DNA of 64,000 bases from Parerythrobacter jejuensis. GTDB taxonomy: Bacteria; Pseudomonadota; Alphaproteobacteria; Sphingomonadales; Sphingomonadaceae. The notes beneath the pieces are model-generated. The model saw only the letters and a list, made by a program, of their open reading frames with translations, was not told the origin of the DNA and did no database searches. The translations under genes were made by a program, and so were the position numbers. Of the stretch, positions 7,547 to 17,500 are shown piece after piece (within the stretch, counting starts at the first letter, position 1; every line of letters starts with the position of its first letter). The DNA lies in NCBI RefSeq assembly GCF_039536765.1, contig NZ_BAAAZF010000001.1, positions 2,625,501-2,689,500 on the forward strand, in the 5' to 3' direction.

Positions 7547-9217
7547 CTACTCCCCTGAAGAAAACACCCTTTCACCGCCGATCCAGGTTTCCAGAACCTT
7601 CGCCTGGCGCAGATCGCGCGCCGCCGCCAGCATCGGATCGCGGTCGAGCATCACGAAGTCTGCGCGCTCGCCCGCCACCAGTTTGCCGAACCGGCCATCG
7701 GCGAACCCGGCATAGGCGGCATCTGCGCTAAACCCGGCCAAAGCCGCCTCGCGCGATACGCGTTCCTGCGGCCGCCATCCGCCGAAAGGCTGGCCCTCGG
7801 CATCCTCGCGCGTGAAAGCGACAGCCCAGCCGGCAAACGGATCGGGCGATTCGACCGGCGCGTCGGAACCGAAGGCAAGGCGCGACCCCGTCGCGGCAAT
7901 GGTCGACCAGGCATAGGCCCCGTCGAGACGGTCCGAACCCAAGCGCGCTTCGGCCATCAGGCGATCGGACGTCTGGTGAACCGGCTGCATCGAGGCGATG
8001 ATCCCGTATTCACCGAATTTGGCGAGGTCTGAGGGGGCCACGATCTGCGCATGCTCGATCCGCCACCTGCGATCTCCGCCATAAGTCTTGCCCAGCTCGG
8101 CAATCGCCGCCAGCAATTCTGCGTTTGCAGCGTCGCCAATCGCATGGGTGGCAATCTGGAAATTGTCCATTGCAGCGCGGCTCATCAGATTGCGCAGCTG
8201 GGCAGGGGTGAGCAGGGGCAGGCCAGTGTTGCCGGCATCGTCGGAATAGGCTTGCTTGAGCCATGCCCCGCGTGAGCCCAAGGCGCCATCGAGATAGATC
8301 TTGACCCCGTTCAGTCGCAGCCGATCATCATACAGCCACGGCGTGGGGGAGGAGCCTGCGATTGTTTCCATCGCATCGACGCCCGCCGCGTAGGACATGA
8401 TCCGCAGTTTGAGCCGCCCGGAGTCGCCGGCCCGGCGGAAAGTTTGCCAGTCGTTAAGGCTGGTGCCCATGTCGGCGGCAGCGGTAATGCCCATCGACAG
8501 CAGGATATCCTGCGCCTTCTGCAGCGCGAGGTCCCGCTCGCGGGGGCGCGGCTCGGGAACGACCTTGTAGATCAGCTGGCTGGCCGCATCGACAAACACG
8601 CCCGAGGGCGTTCGCGAGCCTGCCACCCGCTCGATCCGGCCACCGGAAGGATCCCGGGTTTGTGCTGTGACACCGGCGCGTTCAATTGCCAGTGAATTGG
8701 CCCAGGTTGCATGGCCGTCGACCCGCTCCAGAACGACCGGGCGATCGCCGACCACGCTATCCAGCTCGGCTGCGGTCGGGAACCGGCCCAGGCCCCACAG
8801 TTCCTGGTTCCAGCCGCGCCCGATGATCCAGGGACGACCCGGATTGGCTGCGGCAAACTCTGCGACAGCCTGCTGCGCCTCGGCCAGTGAGCGGGTTTGC
8901 GACAGATCAAGGGTGAGAGCGCCGAAACCAATGCCCATTACATGCAGATGCGCATCAATCAGGCCGGGAATGACGACGCGGCCCTGCCCGTCGACGCTGA
9001 AAGTGGTGGATTTGGGACGATCATCGCCGCGATCGAGCACTTGTTTGATTGTGCCTTCATCGTCGATCCACAATCCGGTGAAGCGATCGATCTTGCCATC
9101 TTCGTCAACCCGGATGCCGTCGACATTGTCGACCAGAACATCGGCCGATGCGGGCGCCGCGAGGCCCATGGCCACGCCCACGGATACAATTGCTGCGAAT
9201 GCTGATTTGAATGTCAT
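7547..9217 (-). CDS. Secreted metal-dependent amidohydrolase (YtcJ-like)
   Basis: 556 residues. Amidohydrolase-3 type enzyme that would hydrolyse an amide or related bond with a metal-bound water. An N-terminal signal peptide (AFAAIVSVGVAMGLAAPASA) points to a periplasmic location. The metal-binding HxH is in GLIDAHLHVMG, further metal ligands are in IEHAQIV and LAFGSDAPVESPDP, and KIYLDGALGSRGAW is typical of the YtcJ subfamily. The ATG at 9217 is chosen because the signal peptide starts there and it overlaps the stop of the upstream gene (ATGA). The substrate cannot be told from sequence. Confidence 0.88.
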   Translation of the reverse strand: MTFKSAFAAIVSVGVAMGLAAPASADVLVDNVDGIRVDEDGKIDRFTGLWIDDEGTIKQVLDRGDDRPKSTTFSVDGQGRVVIPGLIDAHLHVMGIGFGALTLDLSQTRSLAEAQQAVAEFAAANPGRPWIIGRGWNQELWGLGRFPTAAELDSVVGDRPVVLERVDGHATWANSLAIERAGVTAQTRDPSGGRIERVAGSRTPSGVFVDAASQLIYKVVPEPRPRERDLALQKAQDILLSMGITAAADMGTSLNDWQTFRRAGDSGRLKLRIMSYAAGVDAMETIAGSSPTPWLYDDRLRLNGVKIYLDGALGSRGAWLKQAYSDDAGNTGLPLLTPAQLRNLMSRAAMDNFQIATHAIGDAANAELLAAIAELGKTYGGDRRWRIEHAQIVAPSDLAKFGEYGIIASMQPVHQTSDRLMAEARLGSDRLDGAYAWSTIAATGSRLAFGSDAPVESPDPFAGWAVAFTREDAEGQPFGGWRPQERVSREAALAGFSADAAYAGFADGRFGKLVAGERADFVMLDRDPMLAAARDLRQAKVLETWIGGERVFSSGE

Positions 9218-10119
9218 GCTGTGTCGTTCCCTTCCGGCAACCGCCGGATCAATGCGCTGGTGTCCTGACGTGCGCCGCCCATGGCTTGCACTTCGGCATA
9301 AAACTGGTCGACCAGGGCGGTTACGGGACTGCTCAGGCCCAGCCGCTGCGCTTCGCCCAATGCATAGCCCAAGTCCTTGCGCATCCAGTCGATGGCGAAA
9401 CCGAAATCGAAATCGCCAGAAGCCATGGTGGCCCAGCGGTTCTCCATCTGCCAGCTTTGCGCCGCTCCGCCCGAAATGGCTTCGAGCACCTTGTCCATGT
9501 CCAGGCCGGAAGCGGAAGACAGGCGGACAGCCTCTGACAATCCGGCGAGGGTTCCTGCGATACACATCTGGTTGGCCATTTTGGTGGTTTGGCCGGCACC
9601 GGCATCCCCGACATGGACGATCCGGGCCGAGAACGCCTCCAGCACCGGCCGGGCCTGTTCGACAGCGGCGGTCGTGCCGCCGCACATCACCGCCAGCTTC
9701 CCGTTTTCCGCACCGGCCTGTCCGCCTGATACCGGCGCGTCCACGGCGGCAATGTTCAATCTGGTGGCTTCCCGATCGATACGCCGCGACATGTCGGCAG
9801 ATACCGTCGTGTGATCAACCAGCAGCGATCCGTCGCGCATATGCGCCAGTGCGCCCTTCGCGCCGAACAGGACCTGGGCCAGATCATCGTCATTTCCGAC
9901 GCAGCTGAGGACCAGGTCCTTGCCAGAAGCTGCCTGCGCCGGGGTTGCGGCAGTGGAAGCAGTGTGACCTTCGTCGGCCAAAGCCGCTTTCCATGCCTTG
10001 GCGCGGGAGGCTGTCCGGTTATAGGCGGTGACCGCATATCCGGCGCGCACCAGATGGGCGGCCATCGGCGCGCCCATAACGCCCAGACCGATAAAGCCGA
10101 TTGTCCTGATTTCGCTCAT
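9214..10119 (-). CDS. NAD(P)-dependent 3-hydroxyisobutyrate dehydrogenase family protein
   Basis: 301 residues. Beta-hydroxyacid dehydrogenase family: N-terminal Rossmann motif IGFIGLGVMGAPMAAHLVRA, substrate-binding DAPVSGGQAGAENGKLAVM, and the catalytic lysine in GAGQTTKMANQM. The family oxidises 3-hydroxyisobutyrate, tartronate semialdehyde or succinic-semialdehyde-type substrates; the exact one is not decidable here. No other valine-degradation genes are adjacent, which weakens an MmsB call. The start at 10119 begins the Rossmann fold and has GGCGG upstream. It is transcribed with the amidohydrolase, overlapping by four bases, and is divergent from the threonine dehydratase gene. Confidence 0.88.
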   Translation of the reverse strand: MSEIRTIGFIGLGVMGAPMAAHLVRAGYAVTAYNRTASRAKAWKAALADEGHTASTAATPAQAASGKDLVLSCVGNDDDLAQVLFGAKGALAHMRDGSLLVDHTTVSADMSRRIDREATRLNIAAVDAPVSGGQAGAENGKLAVMCGGTTAAVEQARPVLEAFSARIVHVGDAGAGQTTKMANQMCIAGTLAGLSEAVRLSSASGLDMDKVLEAISGGAAQSWQMENRWATMASGDFDFGFAIDWMRKDLGYALGEAQRLGLSSPVTALVDQFYAEVQAMGGARQDTSALIRRLPEGNDTA

Positions 10120-10205
10120 GGTGTTGCCGCCTAATGAGAATGTTGGGCACTGCCAACAATCTTTCGAATTGCGTGTGTTGCCGATGGCCCGTAGTGCGCG
10201 CGGCC

Positions 10206-11459
10206 ATGGACGCAAAAGACCCTACGGAAACCGGCAACGATACTGCGCTGCTGACGATTGACGATGTTCGCGCCGCTGCGGAACGGATCAAGGGTGCGGT
10301 TGTGCGCACGCCGACGATGCATTCGATCACATTGTCACGGATTACCGGGGCAGAAATTTTCCTCAAATTCGAAAACCTGCAGTTTACCGCCGCATACAAG
10401 GAGCGCGGTGCCCTTAACGCACTGCTGCAGCTGAGCGACGAACAGCGCGAGCGCGGCGTTATCGCGGCATCGGCAGGTAACCACAGCCAAGGGCTATCCT
10501 ATCATGGCACCCGCTTGGGCGTGCCCGTTACCATCGTGATGCCCCGCACGACGCCCTCCGTCAAAGTGATGCAGACAGAGAGTGTCGGCGGAAATGTCGT
10601 GCTGGAGGGCGAGACCTTCGACGATGCCTACGCCCATGCGCGCGCACTGGAAGAAGAGCTAGGCCTGACTTTCGTGCACCCGTTCGACGACCCGCATGTG
10701 GCCGCCGGGGCGGGGACTGTAGCGCTCGAGATGTTTGAAGACGCCCCGGACCTGGACTGCATCGTCACGCCAATTGGCGGGGGCGGGTTGATGTCGGGCA
10801 TGTCGACCGTCGCCACGGCGCTCTATCCGGATATGAAAGTGGTCGGTGTGCAGGCCGAGCTTTATCCTTCGATGTACGCGCAGATTAACGGTCTCGACAA
10901 GGATTGCGGCGGCGACACGCTGGCGGAAGGGATTGCGGTCAAGGCGCCCGGCAAATTCACCTCCAAAGTGATCGCCAGGAATGTTGACGAGATACTGTTG
11001 GTCAACGAGCCGAAGCTTGAGAACGCGGTTTCGCTTCTGCTCCAGATCGAAAAAACCGTGGTCGAAGGAGCAGGCGCTGCTGGTCTGGCAGCAATCCTGG
11101 CCAATCCCGAGAAATTCAAGGACCGCCGGATCGGGCTGGTCCTGTGCGGCGGAAATATCGATTCTCGCCTGCTCGCTAATGTCCTTCTGCGCGATCTGGC
11201 ACGGGCAGGGCGCTTGGCCCGTTTGCGGATCACGTTGAAGGATCGCCCTGGCGCGTTGTTCAATGTCATGCGTGAATTCGACGCGCACAATGTCAACATC
11301 ATCGAGATCTATCACCAGCGGATTTTCACCAATCTACCGGCCAAGGGGCTGATCACCGATATCGAGTGCGAGGCGCGTGATGCGGGTCAGCTGGAATCGC
11401 TGGTCACCTCGCTGCGGCAAAAGGGTTGGGAAGTTAAGCCGGTCGAGCTGGACAAGTAG
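10206..11459 (+). CDS. Threonine ammonia-lyase (dehydratase) with ACT domain
   Basis: 417 residues. PLP-dependent enzyme that deaminates threonine to 2-oxobutyrate. The PLP lysine lies in TAAYKERGALNALLQL, the phosphate-binding loop is PIGGGGLMSGMS, and a C-terminal ACT-like domain (RLRITLKDRPGALFNVM onward) suggests allosteric control. This single-ACT length fits the short biosynthetic/catabolic type often called ilvA or tdcB; the symbol is left open. The ATG at 10206 was preferred to an earlier one at 10134, which would add a Cys-rich N-terminus with no homology and run back to the divergent gene. Confidence 0.93.
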   Translation: MDAKDPTETGNDTALLTIDDVRAAAERIKGAVVRTPTMHSITLSRITGAEIFLKFENLQFTAAYKERGALNALLQLSDEQRERGVIAASAGNHSQGLSYHGTRLGVPVTIVMPRTTPSVKVMQTESVGGNVVLEGETFDDAYAHARALEEELGLTFVHPFDDPHVAAGAGTVALEMFEDAPDLDCIVTPIGGGGLMSGMSTVATALYPDMKVVGVQAELYPSMYAQINGLDKDCGGDTLAEGIAVKAPGKFTSKVIARNVDEILLVNEPKLENAVSLLLQIEKTVVEGAGAAGLAAILANPEKFKDRRIGLVLCGGNIDSRLLANVLLRDLARAGRLARLRITLKDRPGALFNVMREFDAHNVNIIEIYHQRIFTNLPAKGLITDIECEARDAGQLESLVTSLRQKGWEVKPVELDK

Positions 11460-11623
11460 CCGCGGACCAAGCCGTTGGTAACCAGATAGAAATTGTGCAA
11501 ACTAATCAAAGATTAACCGTGTTTCATGGTTAAGGGTCTTTTACCGGCGCGGTCTGTCGGGCATATCAGTGATCACGCAAAAGCTTCGATTCTCATCTGC
11601 TCGACAGGAGCCATAGCCCAGCC

Positions 11624-12454
11624 GTGACGGCCCCCGTTCGCTTCCCCCGCTTTTTTGTGACGAGCCCTGCGCCGTGCCCCTATCTGCCGGGCAAGACGGA
11701 GCGTAAGGTCTTCACCGAGCTCAAAGGTCCACATGCGGATCAGCTCAATGAGGCGCTTGGCCGGATCGGATTCCGGCGCAGTCAGACAGTTGCCTACCGG
11801 CCGAGCTGTGTCGATTGCCAGGCCTGTGTTTCGGTCCGCGTGGTTGCGGGCGAATTCGCCCCTTCCGGGACCCAGCGCAAAAATCTTCGCCGCAACAGCG
11901 ACCTTGTGACAACCGAGTGTCGCCCGTGGGCAACGTCTGAACAATTCGAATTGCTGCGCAGCTATCTCGACAAGCGCCACCCTGACGGGGGAATGGCTGC
12001 AATGGACGAGATGGATTATGCAGACATGGTGGAACATACGCCCGTCTCAAGCTATGTGATTGAATATAGAGAGCCCACCGAGAATGGAGAGCCCGGCAAA
12101 TTGGTCGGGGCGTGTCTCACAGATCGGCAGGGCGACGGGTTGTCGATGATCTACAGCTTCTACGACCCTGAGCATAAAGAACGGTCGGGCCTTGGGAACT
12201 ACATCATTCTGGACCATATCCGCCGCGCTGCGGAAGAAGGCCTGCCCTATGTCTATCTGGGATATTGGGTCGAGGGCTCGGGCCGGATGGAATACAAGAT
12301 CCGGTATCGCCCGATCGATCGACTCGGCCCCGCGGGCTGGAGCCGGATGTCGAACGAGACTCAAGACAAGCTCATCCGCGCCGCGCATGCCAAGCGCGAC
12401 GAAGGCGCTGCTGCCAAGTTCCCTCAGGCAAAGCACTGCACCACGGCGGGATAA
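11624..12454 (+). CDS. bpt: Leucyl-tRNA:protein (Asp/Glu) leucyltransferase
   Basis: 276 residues, starting with GTG; GGAG lies about 13 bases upstream. Bpt transfers leucine from tRNA to N-terminal Asp or Glu of proteins, marking them for the ClpS/ClpAP N-degron pathway. The ATE N-terminal domain has the conserved [16 protein letters not shown] and the cysteine cluster [12 protein letters not shown]; the C-terminal ATE domain has [17 protein letters not shown] and [15 protein letters not shown]. Older annotation calls this arginyltransferase; the bacterial clade is Bpt. Its 3' end overlaps the predicted start of tamA by 68 bases. Confidence 0.93.
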   Translation: MTAPVRFPRFFVTSPAPCPYLPGKTERKVFTELKGPHADQLNEALGRIGFRRSQTVAYRPSCVDCQACVSVRVVAGEFAPSGTQRKNLRRNSDLVTTECRPWATSEQFELLRSYLDKRHPDGGMAAMDEMDYADMVEHTPVSSYVIEYREPTENGEPGKLVGACLTDRQGDGLSMIYSFYDPEHKERSGLGNYIILDHIRRAAEEGLPYVYLGYWVEGSGRMEYKIRYRPIDRLGPAGWSRMSNETQDKLIRAAHAKRDEGAAAKFPQAKHCTTAG

Positions 12455-14594
12455 GCCCGCACTCGCGGCAATCGCTGCCGCTCTTTTTGCAACACTCCCG
12501 ACGACAGCCTTGGCCCAGGACCCGGCCGATACGGCCCGTCTTGATGATTTGATTCCGGACGAGGCGGTTGCCGACAGCGAAGCGTGGGCGGCAGATGGCG
12601 TGCCACCCGAAGAGCCGACACCGATCGATACAACTGGCGCACCCGTGCCACCGGTAGATCTGCGACCGGATAGCCCGCTGGCCGAGATGCCAGAGCTTTC
12701 GATCGAATGGCCCGAACGGCTGGAGTTGCCCTCAATCGAGCCGCTAGAGGCCGATGATGATGTCCGTTTTGCAGGTATTGATCAGGAATTGGGGCCGTTG
12801 CTGCCCGATGCGCGTACCGTCGCGCTGACAGACCAGTTGGTTCTGGCATTCCCCAACGGGGACAACGTCTTTCCGCTGCAGGATGTGTTTGTCGAGCGGT
12901 TCAATGCGCTCTCGACAATCGAAGCCTATGAAGATGGCGACAGCAACGTTGCGCAACTGGCGGCGCGTGCCCGTGCGGACGAGGAACTGCTGGCCAATCT
13001 GCTCCGGGTCTATGGCTATTATGACGGGCAGGTGATCCGGACAGTCGGACCGGCGTCGGCTGAATCTGCGGACGAACGGCCGCAGGTGCGTTTCGATATT
13101 GTCCCGGGGCCGCGCTACAACTTCGGGGCGATTGATCTCGGCCAGCTTGATCAGGCACCGGATTTCGCAAGCCTGCGCAATGCGTTTGAAATCCGGTCCG
13201 GCGATCCGATGTCGAGTGACCAGATCGTTGAGGAGCAGATTGATCTAGATGTTGCTCTCGGGGAAACGGGATATCCGTTCGCGAAAATCGATGCGCCCGA
13301 GCTCTTGATCGATCATGATCGAGGGGAAGGCGATCTGACCCTGAAGGTCACGCCCGGCGGCAAATATGTCCTGGGCCAGGTCAATTCCAATCTTCCTCGG
13401 TTCCTGTCCGACAAGCATTTGCTGAACATTTCCAGATTTGATCCGGGATACACTTTTAAGCGGAGCATAGTTTCCGATTTGCGCCGGGCGGTTACCGCCA
13501 CCGGGCTCGTCTCCAGCGTCACAGTGACCCCGCGCGAGGTGCAGGCGCCCATCGCGGGCGAGCCGGGAATTGTCGACCTCGACGTTGAAATGGCGAAGGC
13601 GCCATTGCGGACGATAGCGGGCGCTGTTGGCTACGGTTCCGAAGAGGGTTTCCGAATTCAGGGAAGCTGGGAACACCGGAACCTGTTCCCGCCCGAAGGC
13701 TCGCTGCGGATACGCGGCATTATTGGCACTCAGGAACAGCTTGCCGGGATCACGTTCCGCAAGAACAACTTTGGCGGACGGGATAAGATCCTGACAGTTG
13801 ACGCCTATGCCTCTGATGTCGAAACAGACGCCTTCGACGCCAAGACGGTCGCCTTGCGCGGTGCCTATGAACGGGTTTCCAACCTGTTGTTCCAAAAACC
13901 CTTTAGTTGGCAGATTGGTGCTGAAGTCCTCGCCACCGATGAACGGAACAGGGTGATCGGCGGAATTGAGAGACCTCGCCAGACGTACTTCATCGGTTCA
14001 GCATTCGGACGCGCAGCGATCGATTCAACCGATTCCCTGCTGGACCCGACCGAAGGCTTCCGGGTGGCTGGCTTCGTTGCGCCGGAAATCTCGCAAACGT
14101 CGGGCGAGCGGTTCTTCTATGTGCGCAGCCAGGCCGATGCGAGCATTTACAAATCGGTGGGCGAGCGCGTTGTCCTGGCCGGGCGACTGCGCGGTGCGAC
14201 TGTGGCGGGCGCTCCTACCTTTGCGATTGCCCCTTCGCGCAGGCTTTATGCTGGCGGCGGCGGGTCGGTGCGCGGTTACGGATTCCAGACCATCGGACCC
14301 AAGAATGATCTTGGGGAGCCGACCGGCGGACGCTCGCTGGTCGAAGCATCCGTCGAAGCTCGCATCCAGACCGGATTTCTTGATGGCGCGGTTTCGGTCG
14401 TGCCGTTCTTCGATGCAGCGTCTGTGTCCATCGAATCCACCCCCGACTTCCGCTTTATCAAATACGCGGCAGGGGTCGGTGTGCGCTACAAAACCGGGTT
14501 CGGACCGATCCGTGTTGATGTGGGCGTGCCGCTCAATCCCGATCCCGATGATAGCCCGGTCGCAGTTTACGTGTCGTTGGGGCAGGCTTTCTGA
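12387..14594 (+). CDS. tamA: Translocation and assembly module outer-membrane protein TamA (Omp85 family)
   Basis: 735 residues. Outer-membrane beta-barrel of the Omp85/BamA superfamily that works with TamB in inserting outer-membrane proteins or moving phospholipids. A signal peptide ([20 protein letters not shown]) is followed by an acidic, Pro-rich stretch, POTRA-like domains (about residues 130-380) and a C-terminal barrel. The Omp85 lid motif is visible in [14 protein letters not shown], and the protein ends in a barrel strand with terminal Phe (YVSLGQAF). The only upstream ATG that retains the signal peptide is 12387, so the gene overlaps bpt by 68 bases. The stop overlaps tamB by one base (TGATG). 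Confidence 0.9.
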   Translation: MPSATKALLPSSLRQSTAPRRDKPALAAIAAALFATLPTTALAQDPADTARLDDLIPDEAVADSEAWAADGVPPEEPTPIDTTGAPVPPVDLRPDSPLAEMPELSIEWPERLELPSIEPLEADDDVRFAGIDQELGPLLPDARTVALTDQLVLAFPNGDNVFPLQDVFVERFNALSTIEAYEDGDSNVAQLAARARADEELLANLLRVYGYYDGQVIRTVGPASAESADERPQVRFDIVPGPRYNFGAIDLGQLDQAPDFASLRNAFEIRSGDPMSSDQIVEEQIDLDVALGETGYPFAKIDAPELLIDHDRGEGDLTLKVTPGGKYVLGQVNSNLPRFLSDKHLLNISRFDPGYTFKRSIVSDLRRAVTATGLVSSVTVTPREVQAPIAGEPGIVDLDVEMAKAPLRTIAGAVGYGSEEGFRIQGSWEHRNLFPPEGSLRIRGIIGTQEQLAGITFRKNNFGGRDKILTVDAYASDVETDAFDAKTVALRGAYERVSNLLFQKPFSWQIGAEVLATDERNRVIGGIERPRQTYFIGSAFGRAAIDSTDSLLDPTEGFRVAGFVAPEISQTSGERFFYVRSQADASIYKSVGERVVLAGRLRGATVAGAPTFAIAPSRRLYAGGGGSVRGYGFQTIGPKNDLGEPTGGRSLVEASVEARIQTGFLDGAVSVVPFFDAASVSIESTPDFRFIKYAAGVGVRYKTGFGPIRVDVGVPLNPDPDDSPVAVYVSLGQAF

Positions 14595-17500
14595 TGGCAG
14601 AGGAAGCGGCAAGCGAACGGAATGGGCGCAAACGCAAATGGGGCAAGCGGATAGGCATCGTGCTGGGTGCCTTGCTCCTGGTCATTGTCGGTACTGTAGC
14701 GCTGCTTAATTCGCCGATTGGCAAACGGTTCATTGCGGACCAGATCGCCAGTGTCGCGCCGGCATCCGGCCTCCGGATCGAGGTAGGCCGCATTGAAGGC
14801 GACATTTTTCGCGACGCAATCCTGCGCGACGTTATTCTCTCCGATCCCGAGGGGCGTTTCCTGACGATCCCGGAGGCCGAGGTGGATTGGCAGCCGCTGT
14901 CATGGCTGACGAGCGGTCTGGATGTCCGCAAGCTGATTGCGCGGCGGGGCACGTTGTTACGGCTGCCCGAACTTTTGCCGGGCGATCCGGATGCGCCGAT
15001 ACTGCCGAGTTTCGATATCAGGATCGATCAATTGGCGATCGAGGATTTCACCATCGCCGCAGGTGTTATCGATGATACAGCGCATACCGCGAACCTGACC
15101 GCAAAAGCGGATGTCACTGACGGGCGGGCGATCGTGCATACCGAGGGGCAGTTGGGTACCGTCGACCGCTTTCTGGTCGAATTGGAGGCAGAGCCGGATG
15201 GCGACCGGTTTGATCTGGATCTCGACTATGTCGCCAATCAGGGCGGAGTGATCGCCGGACTGCTGGGCGCGAAGGCCGGATATGAGGCAAAGATTCGCGG
15301 TGGCGGCACATGGCAGGATTGGCGCGGCTATCTGGTCATTGACCGTAACGAGCGGATGGTCGGTGGCTTCCGCCTGACCAACAAAGCGGGTCTCTACGGC
15401 ATTGTCGGACGGGCCGATCCATCCGCGATCCTGCAGGGCCTGCCTGCTGATGTCTTGGGCTCTCAAGTCGATTTCGCGGCTTTCTCTACTCTGGAGGAAA
15501 GCGTGCTGGACGGTGCGGTTCGGCTTCGCGGGGCGAGCCTGAGGGTGCGCGCAGACGGGGCCGTCGACCTCGAGGCGAACGATCTCGATGCGGTCGACTT
15601 TGCGCTTCAATTGACCAATCCCGACCTGTTCGGGGAGAGCTTGCTACTGGAAGGGACCCAGCTTGCCGGGACTGCCGATGGAGATTTTCGTGATCTGGCC
15701 GTCGATCACCGTCTGACGATTTCGAGGTTGGTTTCAGGCGAAACCACGGTTTCCGGCATCGCGGAGGAAGGAACCGCGCGCTACGATGGTACGCGCTGGG
15801 CGCTTCCCTTCGTGGCCGATATCGGGCGGGTCGAGACAGGGACAGCCCTGATTGATCCACGCTTGGTGGATGGACGACTCGGCGGCAGTATCATCCTGTC
15901 GGGCGATACTGTGCGGGCAGAAAGCCTGCGGATCGCTTTTCCTGATGCCAATGCGCAACTCGCTTTCGACGGTAATCTGGCCAGTGGTCGCTACCAGCTT
16001 CAGGGCCCCGTTGCGATTAACGGTCTGACTTTCGAGAATGTAGGCCGCGTAAATGCGGGTGGCGACATTGATTTCGTCCTCGCGGGCGACAATCCCTGGA
16101 CCCTCTCCGCCGATGTGCGCGGGACGGTTTTCGACGTCACCAACGCGACGATCGCCAATCTGGCGGGTCCACGCATCACTTTTGGTGGCGGTGTTTCACT
16201 GGGCGGAGCCGGTCCGATCGATTTTCGCGATGTTAGCCTCGATTCGGACAAGCTCAAATTGCAGCTCGATGGTGCCATCGCCGATGGGCGGACAACGCTG
16301 GCGGGGAATGGCAGCCATACCGATTACGGCACTTTTACAATCGAAGGCGCTTTGAACGAGAGCGGCCCAGAGGCGGTCCTGGTGTTTGCCAATCCGCTGC
16401 CAGCCGCCGGATTGGCCGATGTACGCGTGGCCCTCAGCCCGACCGAAAACGGGTTTGCCATCGCCACCGAGGGGGATTCACTGCTCGGCCGGTTTGATGG
16501 CGATCTTGGCCTTGTTTCTCCAGCCGACGGCCCAACCCGGATTGCGGTCGAACGGTTCAATCTCTGGAAGACTGGCATTACCGGTGCGATCACTTTGGGC
16601 GATACGGGTGTGAGCGGCACGCTGGATCTCTCCGGTGGCGGCTTGAATGGCACCATCGGTATCAGTCCACGCAGGGGCGGCCAGTATTTCAATGTCGAGC
16701 TCACCGCGCGCAATGCGAGTTTTGGCGGCGATACGCCGATTTCGCTGGCCCGCGCCAATATCGATGGTTCGGGCCTGCTGGTGGACGGCAACAGCACCCT
16801 TGAGGCGAGCGTCTTCGCGCAAGGGGTGCGCTATGGCACAGTCTTTATCGGGCGGATGGCGGCCAATGCAGAGCTGGAAAATGGTGCAGGCACGGTAACA
16901 GCCTCTCTTGCGGGCAGGCGCGGGAGCCGGTTTGCGCTGCAAGTGAATGCGGATGTGGCGCCAGAGCGCCTAGCACTTGCAGCGCGCGGAAACTTCGCCG
17001 GAAAAGCCATTCGCATGCCCCGTAGGGCGGTGCTGACCAAGACAGCGTCTGGCGCGTGGAATCTTGCAGAAACGCAATTCTCTTACGGTTCCGGCAGTGC
17101 GCTGGCACAGGGGCAGTTTGGCGGCGGAGATGCGCGCATTCGCCTCGCGCTGGACGACATGCCGCTGTCCTTGGTCGACATTGCCGTGGCCGATCTTGGA
17201 TTGGGCGGAGACATTTCAGGAATCGTGGACTTCAGCGCTCCACGAGGGGGATTGCCAACCGGGGAGGCGCGGGTCCAAGTCGACAATCTAACCCGTTCCG
17301 GCGTTGTGCTGGCATCCCGTCCTGTCGATCTTGCCCTCGTCACCAAGCTTACGCCGTCCCGGCTGGAGGCACGCGCCGTCATCGATGATGCCGACAACCA
17401 GCGGGGGCGTTTGCAGGGGCGGATTACGAACTTGCGGCAATCAGGTGACCTGTTTACCCGATTGAATGCGGGCGACCTCTTTGCGCAATTGCGCTATTCC

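Noticed and set aside
8667-9908. 413-codon plus-strand open frame
   Set aside because: Antisense to the amidohydrolase and dehydrogenase genes, with Arg/Pro/Ser-rich product and no motif.
11513-11533. Inverted repeat TTAACC...GGTTAA downstream of threonine dehydratase
   Set aside because: Six-base arms with a 9-base spacer and only a weak T-run nearby; TTAA spacing does not match a CtrA site (TTAA-N7-TTAA). Too little to call.
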